Assembly (NCBI GenBank): GCA_019752015.1
Contig: JAIEMQ010000042.1
Coordinates: 1-64,000 of the forward strand
Direction: 5' to 3'
From: Cyanobacteriota bacterium
GTDB lineage: Bacteria; Acidobacteriota; Vicinamibacteria; Vicinamibacterales; UBA2999
Length of the DNA stretch: 64,000 nt
This document shows, one piece after another, positions 8,611 to 19,607 of the stretch. Below the pieces are notes generated by a model, which saw only the letters and a list, made by a program, of their open reading frames with translations, did no database searches and was not told the origin of the DNA. Both the position numbers and the translations under genes were made by a program. Position 1 is the stretch's first letter, and every line of letters starts with the position of its first letter.

Positions 8611-8810
8611 TCGCCGGCTTCATCGGCACCGGCTTGAGCGCCTCGGGTGTCCAGTCTTCGCTCGTCGTGGGTGCCGCGCTCGACAATCTCCCCGCCTTCC
8701 ATCACCAGGATCTGGTCGGCGCTGCGGATCGTCGACAGCCGATGCGCGATCACGAAGGTGCGGCCGCTGTCGAGGCTCGCGGTCGCCTCGCCAGGATCAG
8801 CGATCGTGAC
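8611..8810 (-). pseudogene. Decayed copy of the 3' end of the ABC exporter gene
   Basis: On the minus strand this encodes fragments such as [31 protein letters not shown], matching the C-terminus of the intact exporter at 10152-12071 ([20 protein letters not shown]). Three blocks align: 8611-8655 with about 10170-10215, 8664-8765 with about 10299-10404, and about 8766-8805 with 10458-10498. They are joined by internal deletions of roughly 85 and 50 bp. No start, no Walker A and no intact tail remain. It fills most of the hicA-retropepsin interval. Confidence 0.8.
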
Positions 8811-8875
8811 TACTGAAGCCGGGACAATCGGATTCGTCGCGACGCCGGTCGACGGCGCAGACTACAATATCCGCC

Positions 8876-9286
8876 ATGGGCATCACGCAAGTCACCGCCG
8901 CCGTCCGCAATCCGGCGCGGCCGGCGCGGCACTGGGAAGCGCTCTTCCTGGTGGACACCGGCGCGGTGGATTGCCTGGTGCCAGGTAAACACCTCAAGGC
9001 TCTGGGACTCAAGCCCCGCGGCACCAGAACCTATGCGCTCGCGGACGGCTCCGAAATCACGTTCAAGATTACGGTCGCGGAAGTCGAGTTCATGGGCGAG
9101 ACGGTCGGCGCCACGGTGATCTATGGCCCCGACGACGCCGAGCCGATACTCGGCGTCACCGCGCTTGAGTCGGTCGGCATCGAGATCGACCCGCGCTCGC
9201 AGCGTTTGAAACGATTGCCAGCCGTGCGCCTGAAGTCGCGGCGGCCTGAGCTGCGCCACCGCAAGCGATCATCACGGCGACGCTAG
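8876..9286 (+). CDS. Retropepsin-like (clan AA) aspartic protease
   Basis: 136 aa. The catalytic loop LFLVDTGA (residues 23-30) is followed by the flap region LADGSEI and by EPILGVTALESVGIEID, the ILG motif that closes retropepsin folds. Each chain has one DTGA, so a homodimer would be needed for activity. Bacterial members of this family often lie beside small hypothetical or TA genes, and their substrates are mostly unknown. The Arg/Lys-rich tail (about residues 105-136) reads into a 36-bp block shared with the end of the ABC exporter gene, so the last residues were probably gained by sequence duplication. Confidence 0.85.
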   Translation: MGITQVTAAVRNPARPARHWEALFLVDTGAVDCLVPGKHLKALGLKPRGTRTYALADGSEITFKITVAEVEFMGETVGATVIYGPDDAEPILGVTALESVGIEIDPRSQRLKRLPAVRLKSRRPELRHRKRSSRRR

Positions 9287-9308
9287 AGCTGCGTCGACGC
9301 CGGCTTCA
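9273..9308. repeat. 36-bp near-copy of the ABC exporter 3' end
   Basis: 9273-9308 matches 10142-10177 with two mismatches over 36 bp. The latter covers the exporter's last codons, stop codon and downstream bases; the former covers the retropepsin stop codon. Together with the longer decayed copy at 8611-8810, exporter 3' sequences bracket both the retropepsin and the vapBC modules. Confidence 0.8.
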
Positions 9309-9434
9309 CTCCCGTGAGTCTGCCCGGGATTGACGCGAATCATGATCGCCCCAATCACGCACTCTCACGACGTGGATCAATCGAGATCGACTGTGTGGCC
9401 GGAAGTGACGGACGAATCCGATCGACAGACCGGA

Positions 9435-9836
9435 CTAAGTGATGACCGAAAAACCTTCCTGCTCGAAGTGTGCATCGAACGCGAAGACTTCGGTCATCTG
9501 TCGCTGCCGCATGGTGACGAAGGAAACCGCGTCGACCAAACTCACTGTCCGTCTCCGCCGGTCCAGGAGAAAGTCGAGTCCCTCGTCGTGCAGGGCCTGA
9601 TCCACCCACACGACGTCGAGCAGCGGGGCAAAGTCGGCCCGGAATCGCCGTACGGCGTCAATGCCAAGTCGGCGGCCAAACAAGGCATAGGCTTCCACCA
9701 ACACGAATGAAGTGCAGATCAGCGGCACCTGGCGCGTCCGGAGCGTTGCGAAGGCATCTTTTGCACGACCGTGGTTTTCGTCTTTCGCGTTCAACAGCGC
9801 GAGCAGACCGGACGTATCGGCGAAGACAGCGTTCAC
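9435..9836 (-). CDS. vapC: VapC-family PIN-domain ribonuclease toxin
   Basis: 133 aa, normal for VapC. PIN-domain acidic residues are visible: FADTSG (Asp7), FVLVEAYAL (Glu about 48), SLVDAVSF (Asp about 101) and VFAFDAHFEQEGF (Asp about 121), the Mg2+-binding quartet of these RNases. It overlaps its antitoxin by 4 nt and follows it, the standard vapBC order. It is intact. Confidence 0.93.
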   Translation of the reverse strand: MNAVFADTSGLLALLNAKDENHGRAKDAFATLRTRQVPLICTSFVLVEAYALFGRRLGIDAVRRFRADFAPLLDVVWVDQALHDEGLDFLLDRRRRTVSLVDAVSFVTMRQRQMTEVFAFDAHFEQEGFSVIT

Positions 9837-10081
9837 TCGAATGCCTCATCGAGATACCGATCGTGGCCGGCTGCGAGGTCACGCGCGCTCCGGTGATCCT
9901 CGAATTTACCTATCAAGCGTGCTGCGCGTGCATACAACGCGGCGCGATCCACGCCGTCCTCAGCCAGACCTTTCTCCACATAGCGACGGATCAGCCCGGC
10001 CATGGACACACCAAGTTCGCGAGCTTCGGCCCGTAATCGTCGAGCCTGCTGTTCTGAAAGTTGAATTTGCGTCCTTACCAT
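9833..10081 (-). CDS. vapB: Ribbon-helix-helix antitoxin of the VapBC pair
   Basis: 82 aa. The N-terminus MVRTQIQLSEQQARRLRAEA is an RHH/CopG DNA-binding motif and GLIRRYVEKGL follows; the C-terminal acidic segment (KFEDHRSARDLAAGHDRYLDEAFE) is the expected toxin-binding tail. It starts 71 nt from the 3' end of the ABC exporter gene. A damaged relative lies at 88-381, so this antitoxin family has been present at least twice in the island. Confidence 0.88.
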   Translation of the reverse strand: MVRTQIQLSEQQARRLRAEARELGVSMAGLIRRYVEKGLAEDGVDRAALYARAARLIGKFEDHRSARDLAAGHDRYLDEAFE

Positions 10082-10151
10082 TCAGTAGAGTGTAATCACT
10101 GCATGATGTGATGTCAAAAGCCCCTCGAGAGGCCTCGGTCGCACGGCGACG

Positions 10152-12071
<1,920 letters not shown>

Positions 12072-12074
12072 CTT

Positions 12075-12122
12075 GGGTGCCTAGGTGCCTTGGTGCCTGT
12101 GTGCCTGGGTGATTAGGTGCTT
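12075..12122. repeat. Six-copy 8-bp tandem array (GGTGCCT type)
   Basis: Six imperfect 8-bp units (gggtgcct, aggtgcct, tggtgcct, gtgtgcct, gggtgatt, aggtgctt) fill the whole gap between the exporter start and the apaG stop. It is one of several 7-8 bp arrays at gene junctions in the window. Confidence 0.85.
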
Positions 12123-12504
12123 AGTTGAGCGCATTAGGTACAGCCAGCGTAAATGGCGCAATCCGCGCCTCGAATGCCGCTCCCGACGGCGTCACCATCG
12201 TGTATTCGCCGTGCATCGTCCCCACTGACGTCTTGAGGTGGCAGAAGCTGTTGTAGTTGTAGAACGCGCCCGGCTCGAGGACCGGCTGCTCGCCGACCAC
12301 GCCGTCGCCCCGGACTTCCTCTTCTTCGCCGTCCGCATTGGTAATCACCCAATGACGGGACAGCAACTTTGCGGTTTCGCCGCCGACGTTTGAAATACGA
12401 ATGAAGTAGGCAAACCAGTATTCGTTCTCTCGAGGCGAGCTGCGTTCGGGAAGATACTTCGTCGTGACTTGCACCCGAATGCCGTTGGTCGTCGTATCAC
12501 TCAC
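12121..12504 (-). CDS. apaG: ApaG protein
   Basis: 127 aa from a GTG at 12504, the usual ApaG length; an upstream extension through the 8-bp repeats is rejected. Typical features are VQVTTKYLPERSSPRENEYWFAYFIRISNVG, LLSRHWVITNADG, VRGDGVVGEQPVLEPG and SFCHLKTSVGTMHGEYTMV, with the nucleotide-binding-like GxGxxG replaced by GDGVVG. ApaG is an Fn3-like beta-sandwich linked to magnesium/cobalt tolerance; its biochemical role is unsettled. It lies upstream of the exporter on the same strand. Confidence 0.95.
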   Translation of the reverse strand: MSDTTTNGIRVQVTTKYLPERSSPRENEYWFAYFIRISNVGGETAKLLSRHWVITNADGEEEEVRGDGVVGEQPVLEPGAFYNYNSFCHLKTSVGTMHGEYTMVTPSGAAFEARIAPFTLAVPNALN

Positions 12505-12517
12505 ATCACGATTATAT

Positions 12518-12549
12518 GGTCTTGAGGTCTTGAGGTCTTGAGGTCTTGA
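12518..12549. repeat. Four-copy 8-bp tandem array (GGTCTTGA)
   Basis: Four perfect ggtcttga units lie between apaG and the ubiD stop. The same unit in reverse complement (tcaagacc) recurs at 52661-52692 inside the start of copA, about 40 kb away. Confidence 0.9.
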
Positions 12550-12550
12550 A

Positions 12551-14389
12551 TCAATCCAGATGTCCGCGCTCGGAGTCACCCATCGCGACATTGCCCGGAG
12601 GGAAATATTCCTTCCAGCGATTCGATACGGTCGCGGCCGTTTCCGGATCGCATGTCACTTCTTTCGGATACCACGGCTTCATGCGCGCGTCGATCACGAT
12701 CGGCGGCTCGTAGGAGATGTGGTGGCGCACGACGCGCGTGGCAGCGGCATGGATATCCGCCGCCGGCTCGAAGCGCGTGAACGTCGTCCAGAGGAAGTTC
12801 ATGTCGCTGCGCGTCGCTCGTTCGGGCTCGTCGCTGACGACGATCAGCGGCCATCCTGCAAACGCGGGATGCGATGCGATCCGCGACGGCGCGTCCCGAT
12901 CGTCGTTAAACGATCGCGTGCCGACGACAATACAGCCGGCGCAATACACGCGCACGTCGGTAACATCCGATGGCGGCGGCACCGGCGGCGAAAACGTGCG
13001 CGGCAGATCGCGCACCGGATCTCCGAGCCCGAGCCACACGCCCTTCGATCCCTCATTGACGACCGGACCGGTGTAATCGAGCGTGTCCATCGACAGATTC
13101 GAGAACACGTAGAGATCGGTCTGCGGACTGGTGCGCGCCAGCACGTGCTCCAGCGTGCCACGAAAGTCCTTGAGATCCACCAGCCGATCGGTCAGGAGCA
13201 CGAATTTCGTGAGCGAGAGCTGGCCCTCGCCGAGGATACGAAACGCGCTCGCCATCGCTTCACGCTTGTATCGCTGCTTGACCACCGCGCCCGCCAGCGA
13301 GTGATACCCGGTCTCGCCGTACGACCACAACCGTTCGACCGCGGGCATGACCATCGGGAAGAGCGGCGACAACAATTCCTGCAGCAGATCGCCGATGTAG
13401 AAATCCTCCTGCCGCGGCTTGCCGACGACGGTGGCCGGATAGATCGCGTCCTTGCGATGCGCCATCTGCGTCACGTTGAAGATCGGGTAGTCGTGCTGCA
13501 GCGAGTAATAGCCGTAGTGATCGCCGAACGGTCCTTCAGTCCGCCGCACTCGCGGCGGCACGTGTCCCATCAGCGCGAATTCCGCGTTGGCCACCAGCGA
13601 ATGCGGATGCCCGTTCGGCCCCGGCACCGCCTGGATTCGCTCGCCGGTAATCAACGACGCGAGGATGACCTCGGGCATGTTCTCAGGCAGCGGCGCGATC
13701 GCCGACAGAATCAGCGCCGGCGGACCGCCAAGAAATACTGTCAGCGGTAACGGCTCGTTGCGGGCCTCGGAAATGGCGTAATGAAACCCGCCGCCCTTGC
13801 CGATTTGCCAGTGCATGCCTGTTGTCTTTGCGTCGTAGACCTGCATCCGATACATGCCGAGGTTGCTTGCCGCGCCGAAGCCATGCGAAGGCGGGTGACC
13901 GCTCTTCTCCGGGTGCTTCGTGTAGACGAGCGGAAAGGTCACGAACGGTCCGCCGTCCTCGGGCCAGCACGTGATCACCGGCAGCCGATCGAGACGCACA
14001 TCGCTGGTGACGACGTCACGAACCGGACCGGTGGCCACTCGCCGGTTGCCGACCCGCAACAATTCGAAGCCGACATCACGCGCGTCCCAGAGCTTCGCCG
14101 GCGTGAGCGGCATGATCGTCTCGGCCAGGTGCACCGCGCGCTTGATGAACGCGAGGGGGCGCGTGCCGAACGCGAGCTGCGCGCGCCTGGCAGTGCCGAA
14201 CAAGTTCGTGACGAGCGGAAAGTCAGCGCCCTTGACGTTCGTGAACAGCAACGCCGGGCCGCCGGCGGCGATGACGCGGCGATGGATTTCGGCGGCTTCG
14301 AGTTTCGGGTCGACGGGCGCGCTGATCTCGACGAGATCACGATCGCGGCGCAGTTGATCGAGGAACGATCGCAAATCCGAGAAGATCAA
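12551..14389 (-). CDS. ubiD: UbiD-family decarboxylase
   Basis: 612 aa. UbiD enzymes use prenylated FMN to (de)carboxylate aromatic and unsaturated acids. Family features include the N-terminal FLDQLRRDRDLVEISAPVDP, GGPALLFTNVKG, HWQIGKGGGFHY (cofactor/Mn2+ region), ITGERIQAVPGPNG, FALMGHVPPRVRRTEGPFGDHYGYYS (with the catalytic E..E-type acidic loop) and KFVLLTDRLVDLKD. It starts at a TTG overlapping the upstream stop (TTGA). It is longer than E. coli UbiD (497 aa), so it may act in aromatic catabolism rather than ubiquinone synthesis. No ubiX homologue is nearby. Confidence 0.92.
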   Translation of the reverse strand: MIFSDLRSFLDQLRRDRDLVEISAPVDPKLEAAEIHRRVIAAGGPALLFTNVKGADFPLVTNLFGTARRAQLAFGTRPLAFIKRAVHLAETIMPLTPAKLWDARDVGFELLRVGNRRVATGPVRDVVTSDVRLDRLPVITCWPEDGGPFVTFPLVYTKHPEKSGHPPSHGFGAASNLGMYRMQVYDAKTTGMHWQIGKGGGFHYAISEARNEPLPLTVFLGGPPALILSAIAPLPENMPEVILASLITGERIQAVPGPNGHPHSLVANAEFALMGHVPPRVRRTEGPFGDHYGYYSLQHDYPIFNVTQMAHRKDAIYPATVVGKPRQEDFYIGDLLQELLSPLFPMVMPAVERLWSYGETGYHSLAGAVVKQRYKREAMASAFRILGEGQLSLTKFVLLTDRLVDLKDFRGTLEHVLARTSPQTDLYVFSNLSMDTLDYTGPVVNEGSKGVWLGLGDPVRDLPRTFSPPVPPPSDVTDVRVYCAGCIVVGTRSFNDDRDAPSRIASHPAFAGWPLIVVSDEPERATRSDMNFLWTTFTRFEPAADIHAAATRVVRHHISYEPPIVIDARMKPWYPKEVTCDPETAATVSNRWKEYFPPGNVAMGDSERGHLD

Positions 14390-14619
14390 CGAGCCGCTCC
14401 AGTCTCATGCACGATCGTCCCGCCCACCATCGTCATCACGCTGCGAATTGCCTCCATCTGCTCGACCGGCACGGTGAACACGTCGGCTCGGCCGACGGCT
14501 GCATCGAGTTGGTGGTGAACAGCTTGCCAGTGATCAGGATCGTATCCGGCGCGTTGACTGCCCGAGCAGGCAACCAGCGCCGCCAGCGCCACCACAGGAT
14601 CCATCCGCATCATCGACAC
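14386..14619 (-). pseudogene. Short amidohydrolase-like remnant (N- and C-terminal pieces)
   Basis: 77 codons, GTG start, overlapping ubiD by 4 nt. The beginning, VVALAALVACSGSQ, looks like a lipoprotein signal with a cysteine lipobox. The end, RADVFTVPVEQMEAIRSVMTMVGGTIVHET, resembles the closing beta-strands of amidohydrolases, where a metabolite-like (V)xTxVGGxxVxE tail is common. The catalytic barrel between them is missing, so this is best read as a gene that lost its middle. It could alternatively be a small lipoprotein expressed with ubiD. Confidence 0.5.
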
Positions 14620-14629
14620 GCTAGTTTAG

Positions 14630-14779
14630 TTTGTAACGAAGACTGACATGGACATACCCGATTTCGATTCAGTTTCTGCGTAGTGTGGATGTCGAAGCAG
14701 AAACTGCCGCTCGGAACCATTCATGGTGAGCAGGAATTGAAGCAAAAAGGCCATGTGCGATGTCAGTCTTCGTTACAAA
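14630..14779. mobile_element. 150-bp MITE-like element with perfect 20-bp inverted ends
   Basis: TTTGTAACGAAGACTGACAT (14630-14649) and its exact reverse complement (14760-14779) bracket 110 bp. Inside, CAGTTTCTGC (14670-14679) and GCAGAAACTG (14697-14706) form a second perfect 10-bp inverted repeat. There is no coding potential, and the interior is A+T-richer than its flanks. The right arm directly abuts the stop codon of the MBOAT gene. The nested palindrome could be a non-autonomous mobile element or a structured RNA; no clear target-site duplication was found. Confidence 0.65.
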
Positions 14780-16306
14780 TCAGAACGCGAAGTAAATGAA
14801 GTTGAGGGCGGTCTGGCTGCGCATCACGAGGATCGCGGCGAACATCACGCCGCACAGCGTGGCCTGGCCGGCGACGCGGCCCCACCCGGCCGCCGATTCG
14901 GGCGTCTCCATAGCGCGGGCGAGATCGGGCCCGCGGGTCTCCGCCCAGAGATCGTGGACCCACAGCGGAATCGAATAGATGAACACGAGCAGGAACAGAT
15001 ACATGCCGATCGATCGGCCGGCCTCCGTTGAGTGCGGCGACAACGTGAAGTCGTAAACGAGTTGACGCAGCTCGGTCTCGCGGAAGATCAGCCAGCCAAT
15101 GCACGTCAACGCGAACATGCCGAGCACTTGGAACGGACGCAGCCATTTCGGGGCCTGGGACTTGGGACCTGGGGCTTGCCAAGACGCCCACGCGGCAGTC
15201 ATCGCGCGCGCGCCGATCAACAACAACCCGTGGTACGCGCCCCACAGCACGTAGTTCCAGCTCGCGCCGTGCCAGAGGCCTGACGCGAGGAACGTGATCA
15301 TGATGTTCGCCGCGACGCGCCCGGGGCCTCGCCGCGAACCACCGAGCGGAATGAACACGTAATCACGGAACCACGTCGACAGGGAGATGTTCCAGCGATG
15401 CCAGAAGTCGGCAGGACCGGTCGCAAGATACGGGCGCGCGAAGTTCTTGATCAGATCGAACCCGTACCACGTCGCCACCCCGCGGGCGATGTCGGTATAC
15501 GCCGAGAAGTCCGCGTAGATCTGAATCGCAAACGCAAATACGCCGGCCCAGAGGACGACAAACTCAGGCTGCTGCAGCGCGAACACCTTGTTGGCGATCA
15601 CGCCGACGTTGTCCGCGATCACCAGCTTCTTGAAGAAGCCCCAGACGATCAGCACCGTGGCATCGCGAGCCGCGGCGGGATCGAATCGGCGCTCGCGCTC
15701 GATCTGCGGCAGCAGGTTCGTGGCGCGCATGATCGGCCCGGCTACCAGGTGCGGGAAGAACGACACGAACGCCGCGATGTCGATGAAGCTGCGGCGCGCC
15801 GGCGCGTGCCCGCGATACACGTCGATCGTGTAGCTCATCGACTGGAAGGTGTAGAACGAAATGCCGGCCGGCAGCGCCAGGCGCAACGCCACGTGCGGAA
15901 TGTTCCAGCCGATCGACGCGCCCGCGGCGGCAACGTTATCGACGAAGAAGTCGAAGTACTTGTAGAAGCCCAGCAGGCCCAGGTTTGCAACGATGCTGAG
16001 CCAGAGCCACGCCTTTCGGTGCGGTCCGCCTAAAGGCGGACCCTCACGGGTACCCTTGAAGGCAACTTCCTTGAAAGAGTTCTCCTGTGAGGGTCCGGCT
16101 TCAGCCGGACCGCCGATCTTCCTCGCGGCCCAGTAGTCGACGAACGTCGTCACAAACAAAAGGATCGGCCACCAGGGATGGACCCAGCCGTAGAACACGT
16201 AGCTCGCGACGAGCAGAAACACGTTTTGCGCGCACAGCGGCAGCGCCCAGTACACCGCCAGCGTGATCAGGAAGAACGCCAGGAACTCGAGGCTGTGAAA
16301 GATCAC
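14780..16306 (-). CDS. MBOAT-family O-acyltransferase (AlgI-like)
   Basis: 508 aa, GTG start overlapping the SGNH gene stop. Many membrane helices; the MBOAT core is visible as SFYTFQSMSYTIDVYRGHAPA, FPHLVAGPIMRATNLLPQIE, YADFSAYTDIARG, NFARPYLATGPADFWHRWNISLSTWFRDYVFIPLGG and the catalytic histidine region FLASGLWHGASWNYVLWG. AlgI/DltB-type proteins move acyl groups across the membrane for cell-surface polysaccharide acetylation, working with a periplasmic SGNH protein, which precedes it here. Residues about 66-95 (RKIGGPAEAGPSQENSF and onward) are encoded by an inserted palindromic repeat at 16023-16111 in a cytoplasmic or periplasmic loop; the frame stays open. Confidence 0.93.
   Translation of the reverse strand: MIFHSLEFLAFFLITLAVYWALPLCAQNVFLLVASYVFYGWVHPWWPILLFVTTFVDYWAARKIGGPAEAGPSQENSFKEVAFKGTREGPPLGGPHRKAWLWLSIVANLGLLGFYKYFDFFVDNVAAAGASIGWNIPHVALRLALPAGISFYTFQSMSYTIDVYRGHAPARRSFIDIAAFVSFFPHLVAGPIMRATNLLPQIERERRFDPAAARDATVLIVWGFFKKLVIADNVGVIANKVFALQQPEFVVLWAGVFAFAIQIYADFSAYTDIARGVATWYGFDLIKNFARPYLATGPADFWHRWNISLSTWFRDYVFIPLGGSRRGPGRVAANIMITFLASGLWHGASWNYVLWGAYHGLLLIGARAMTAAWASWQAPGPKSQAPKWLRPFQVLGMFALTCIGWLIFRETELRQLVYDFTLSPHSTEAGRSIGMYLFLLVFIYSIPLWVHDLWAETRGPDLARAMETPESAAGWGRVAGQATLCGVMFAAILVMRSQTALNFIYFAF
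16023..16111. repeat. Palindromic repeat inserted in frame in the MBOAT gene
   Basis: Left arm 16023-16047 starts GGTCCGCCTAAAGGCGGACC and ends in CCTCAC. Right arm 16087-16111 is its near reverse complement (GTGAGGGTCCGG..CCGGACC). Each arm is itself a small palindrome. The same architecture, with perfect 25-bp arms, recurs at 33886-33971. It is translated in the MBOAT protein as a Gly/Pro-rich loop. Confidence 0.85.
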
Positions 16307-17334
16307 TGGAAGAAACGCGCGTGCCGCCGGGCGAACAGCTCCGTATAGCGGACGCGTCCGGCCGCGGTCAGGTGATCGCCGTCGGCGTATAACGAGAGCG
16401 GCTCCTCGGGATCGCCCCAGTCGTCGTGGTAATAGGCGCCGTTCGCGGTCACGTACGCCTTGAGATCCTCCGAATACTTCTCGAGCGCATCCGATTGTGG
16501 CGGTGGGCCATCGGGCGTGGGCCGGCGCTGGACGCGGATGAACGCGAGCCGGATCTGGTGCGCGGCCGCGATACGCAGGATCTCAGGCAGTAGTGACCGC
16601 TCGACGTTCGCCGCGAAATCAAGCGAGTCATCGGTTGACGCGGCGAGATCCGTGCCTTCGAAGTTGCGGAGCTGATCGAGCGCGAACAGCCGGTTGTTGA
16701 TCGCGTCGACAAAATCATCGGCGCGCGCGGGCTCGACCATTTCCGCCGGCCAGCGATTCAGCCGCGGCTCGAGCCACAACCGCGTGCGATCGAACTGATA
16801 CAGCCGGCGCGCGGTGCGATGCACGTCCGAAAAGGCGCCGAGCTTCTCCGCGGCGAGGATGCGATCGAGCTCCGGCTCACGTTCTCGCGCGACGCGATCG
16901 AGCGATCCCGGCGCCACCTGCACCTGCGTCGTCAGCTGGTCGTCGCGGAAGAACAGGATCGCGCCGCGAAGATTCTTCAGCTCGTTTTCAGCGACCAGAT
17001 TCTTGAGGACGAGATACCAGTACGCGACCGGGCTGCCCTGTTGATACAAGCCGACCACCCCGGTGTTCGTCTGTCGCGACAGCTGACGCGGATCGATGCG
17101 GATCCCCGCCATCGAGTCCCCGATGACGACGAACTGGGGCTGGGCCTCGCGAACAGCAGTGGCGGCTTCTTGATCGAACGGCTCCCGCGGGCGCGGGGTC
17201 TCCACCGTCGGAAGATAACTTTCGCGGACGGCGGCGCCGGGCAGCGCGCCGTTGACGGCGCGCAGCCCCAACGGAATGATCAACGTGCCGGCCAGGACCG
17301 CGCCGAGAGACAGGACCTGACCGCGCACTAACAA
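16303..17334 (-). CDS. SGNH-hydrolase-like periplasmic protein (AlgJ/AlgX-like)
   Basis: 343 aa from TTG 17334 (a GTG at 17328 is equally possible). An N-terminal hydrophobic segment (LSLGAVLAGTLIIPLGLRAV) anchors or exports it. The catalytic serine block IGDSM lies at residues 71-75 and the Asp-x-x-His block DGDHLTAAG near the end (about 322-330), as in SGNH esterases and acyltransferases. It overlaps the MBOAT start by 4 nt, so the pair forms a polysaccharide O-acetylation unit: MBOAT delivers the acyl group and the SGNH protein transfers it. No biosynthesis glycosyltransferases are adjacent. Confidence 0.82.
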   Translation of the reverse strand: MLVRGQVLSLGAVLAGTLIIPLGLRAVNGALPGAAVRESYLPTVETPRPREPFDQEAATAVREAQPQFVVIGDSMAGIRIDPRQLSRQTNTGVVGLYQQGSPVAYWYLVLKNLVAENELKNLRGAILFFRDDQLTTQVQVAPGSLDRVAREREPELDRILAAEKLGAFSDVHRTARRLYQFDRTRLWLEPRLNRWPAEMVEPARADDFVDAINNRLFALDQLRNFEGTDLAASTDDSLDFAANVERSLLPEILRIAAAHQIRLAFIRVQRRPTPDGPPPQSDALEKYSEDLKAYVTANGAYYHDDWGDPEEPLSLYADGDHLTAAGRVRYTELFARRHARFFQ

Positions 17335-17337
17335 CCT

Positions 17338-17832
17338 CTACCCGCCCATCTTCTCGTCGAAGCTGCCGCCGTACATCGCCGGCACCTTGTTGCCGGTCGG
17401 ACGGATGTAGGTCGTCAACTGGCCGCGATGATGAATCATGTGGTTGTTGCAGAACATCAGGTAGGTGACCGACGGCAGCTTCATGCCCCAGCTCTCGACG
17501 ATCTGGTTGAGGTGATTGCCGTCGAGCGTCAGCACTTTTTCGAGCGCCTTCGGCATTTCCTTCTTGTACCACTCGGCCAGCTGGGGAATGTTCTTGGCAT
17601 CGGTCTTCGCCGGGAAATTCGCAAAGCTGTTGCTGGCGACCGCCTGCAGGAAGCCGACATCGCAAACGGCGATGTGATGCGCGAGATCCCACGCGGTTCT
17701 CGAGTCACCGGCGGGCTTATAGTCCTTCTTGGCGTCGTTGATGGCGTTGATCGCCTTGTAGGTGTGCATCCACTCGCTCTGGAGGGTCTGTCCGATCACA
17801 CCGGCGAGAAATTTTGCCTGATCTGCGTTCAT
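17338..17832 (-). CDS. DinB/YfiT-fold metal-dependent enzyme
   Basis: 164 aa four-helix-bundle DinB family. The metal-binding histidines are AWDLAHHIAV (about residue 50) and NNHMIHHRGQLTTYIRPTG (about 133-137). Members include thiol-dependent S-transferases; some use bacillithiol, and bacillithiol synthesis genes lie 6 kb away (24028-25868), so such a role is plausible but unproven. The gene is intact, sits 12 nt before ettA's 3' end, and is unrelated to DNA polymerase IV despite the name. Confidence 0.88.
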   Translation of the reverse strand: MNADQAKFLAGVIGQTLQSEWMHTYKAINAINDAKKDYKPAGDSRTAWDLAHHIAVCDVGFLQAVASNSFANFPAKTDAKNIPQLAEWYKKEMPKALEKVLTLDGNHLNQIVESWGMKLPSVTYLMFCNNHMIHHRGQLTTYIRPTGNKVPAMYGGSFDEKMGG

Positions 17833-17844
17833 GGTCTCTCCTAT

Positions 17845-19521
<1,677 letters not shown>

Positions 19522-19538
19522 GAACGAACGATCATAGA

Positions 19539-19602
19539 CCGGGAACCGGGAGCCGGGAACCGCAAAAACGCCGGCTCCCGGCTCCCGGCCTGCGGCTCCC
19601 GA
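19539..19602. repeat. GC-rich heptamer repeats forming an inverted structure
   Basis: gggaacc/gggagcc heptamers (19541-19560) are followed, after a short A-tract, by their reverse complements ggctccc/ggctccc (19573-19587). The stem can fold in the transcript between the M16 peptidase stop and the ettA start, on the minus strand. It may act as a terminator or attenuator. The same heptamers recur at 52371-52384 and inside queG near 61992-62022. Confidence 0.6.
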
Positions 19603-19607
19603 CAGCG

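Noticed and set aside
10091-10114. Imperfect palindrome (atcac/gtgat) before vapB
   Set aside because: Only five-base arms match, which is too weak to call an operator.
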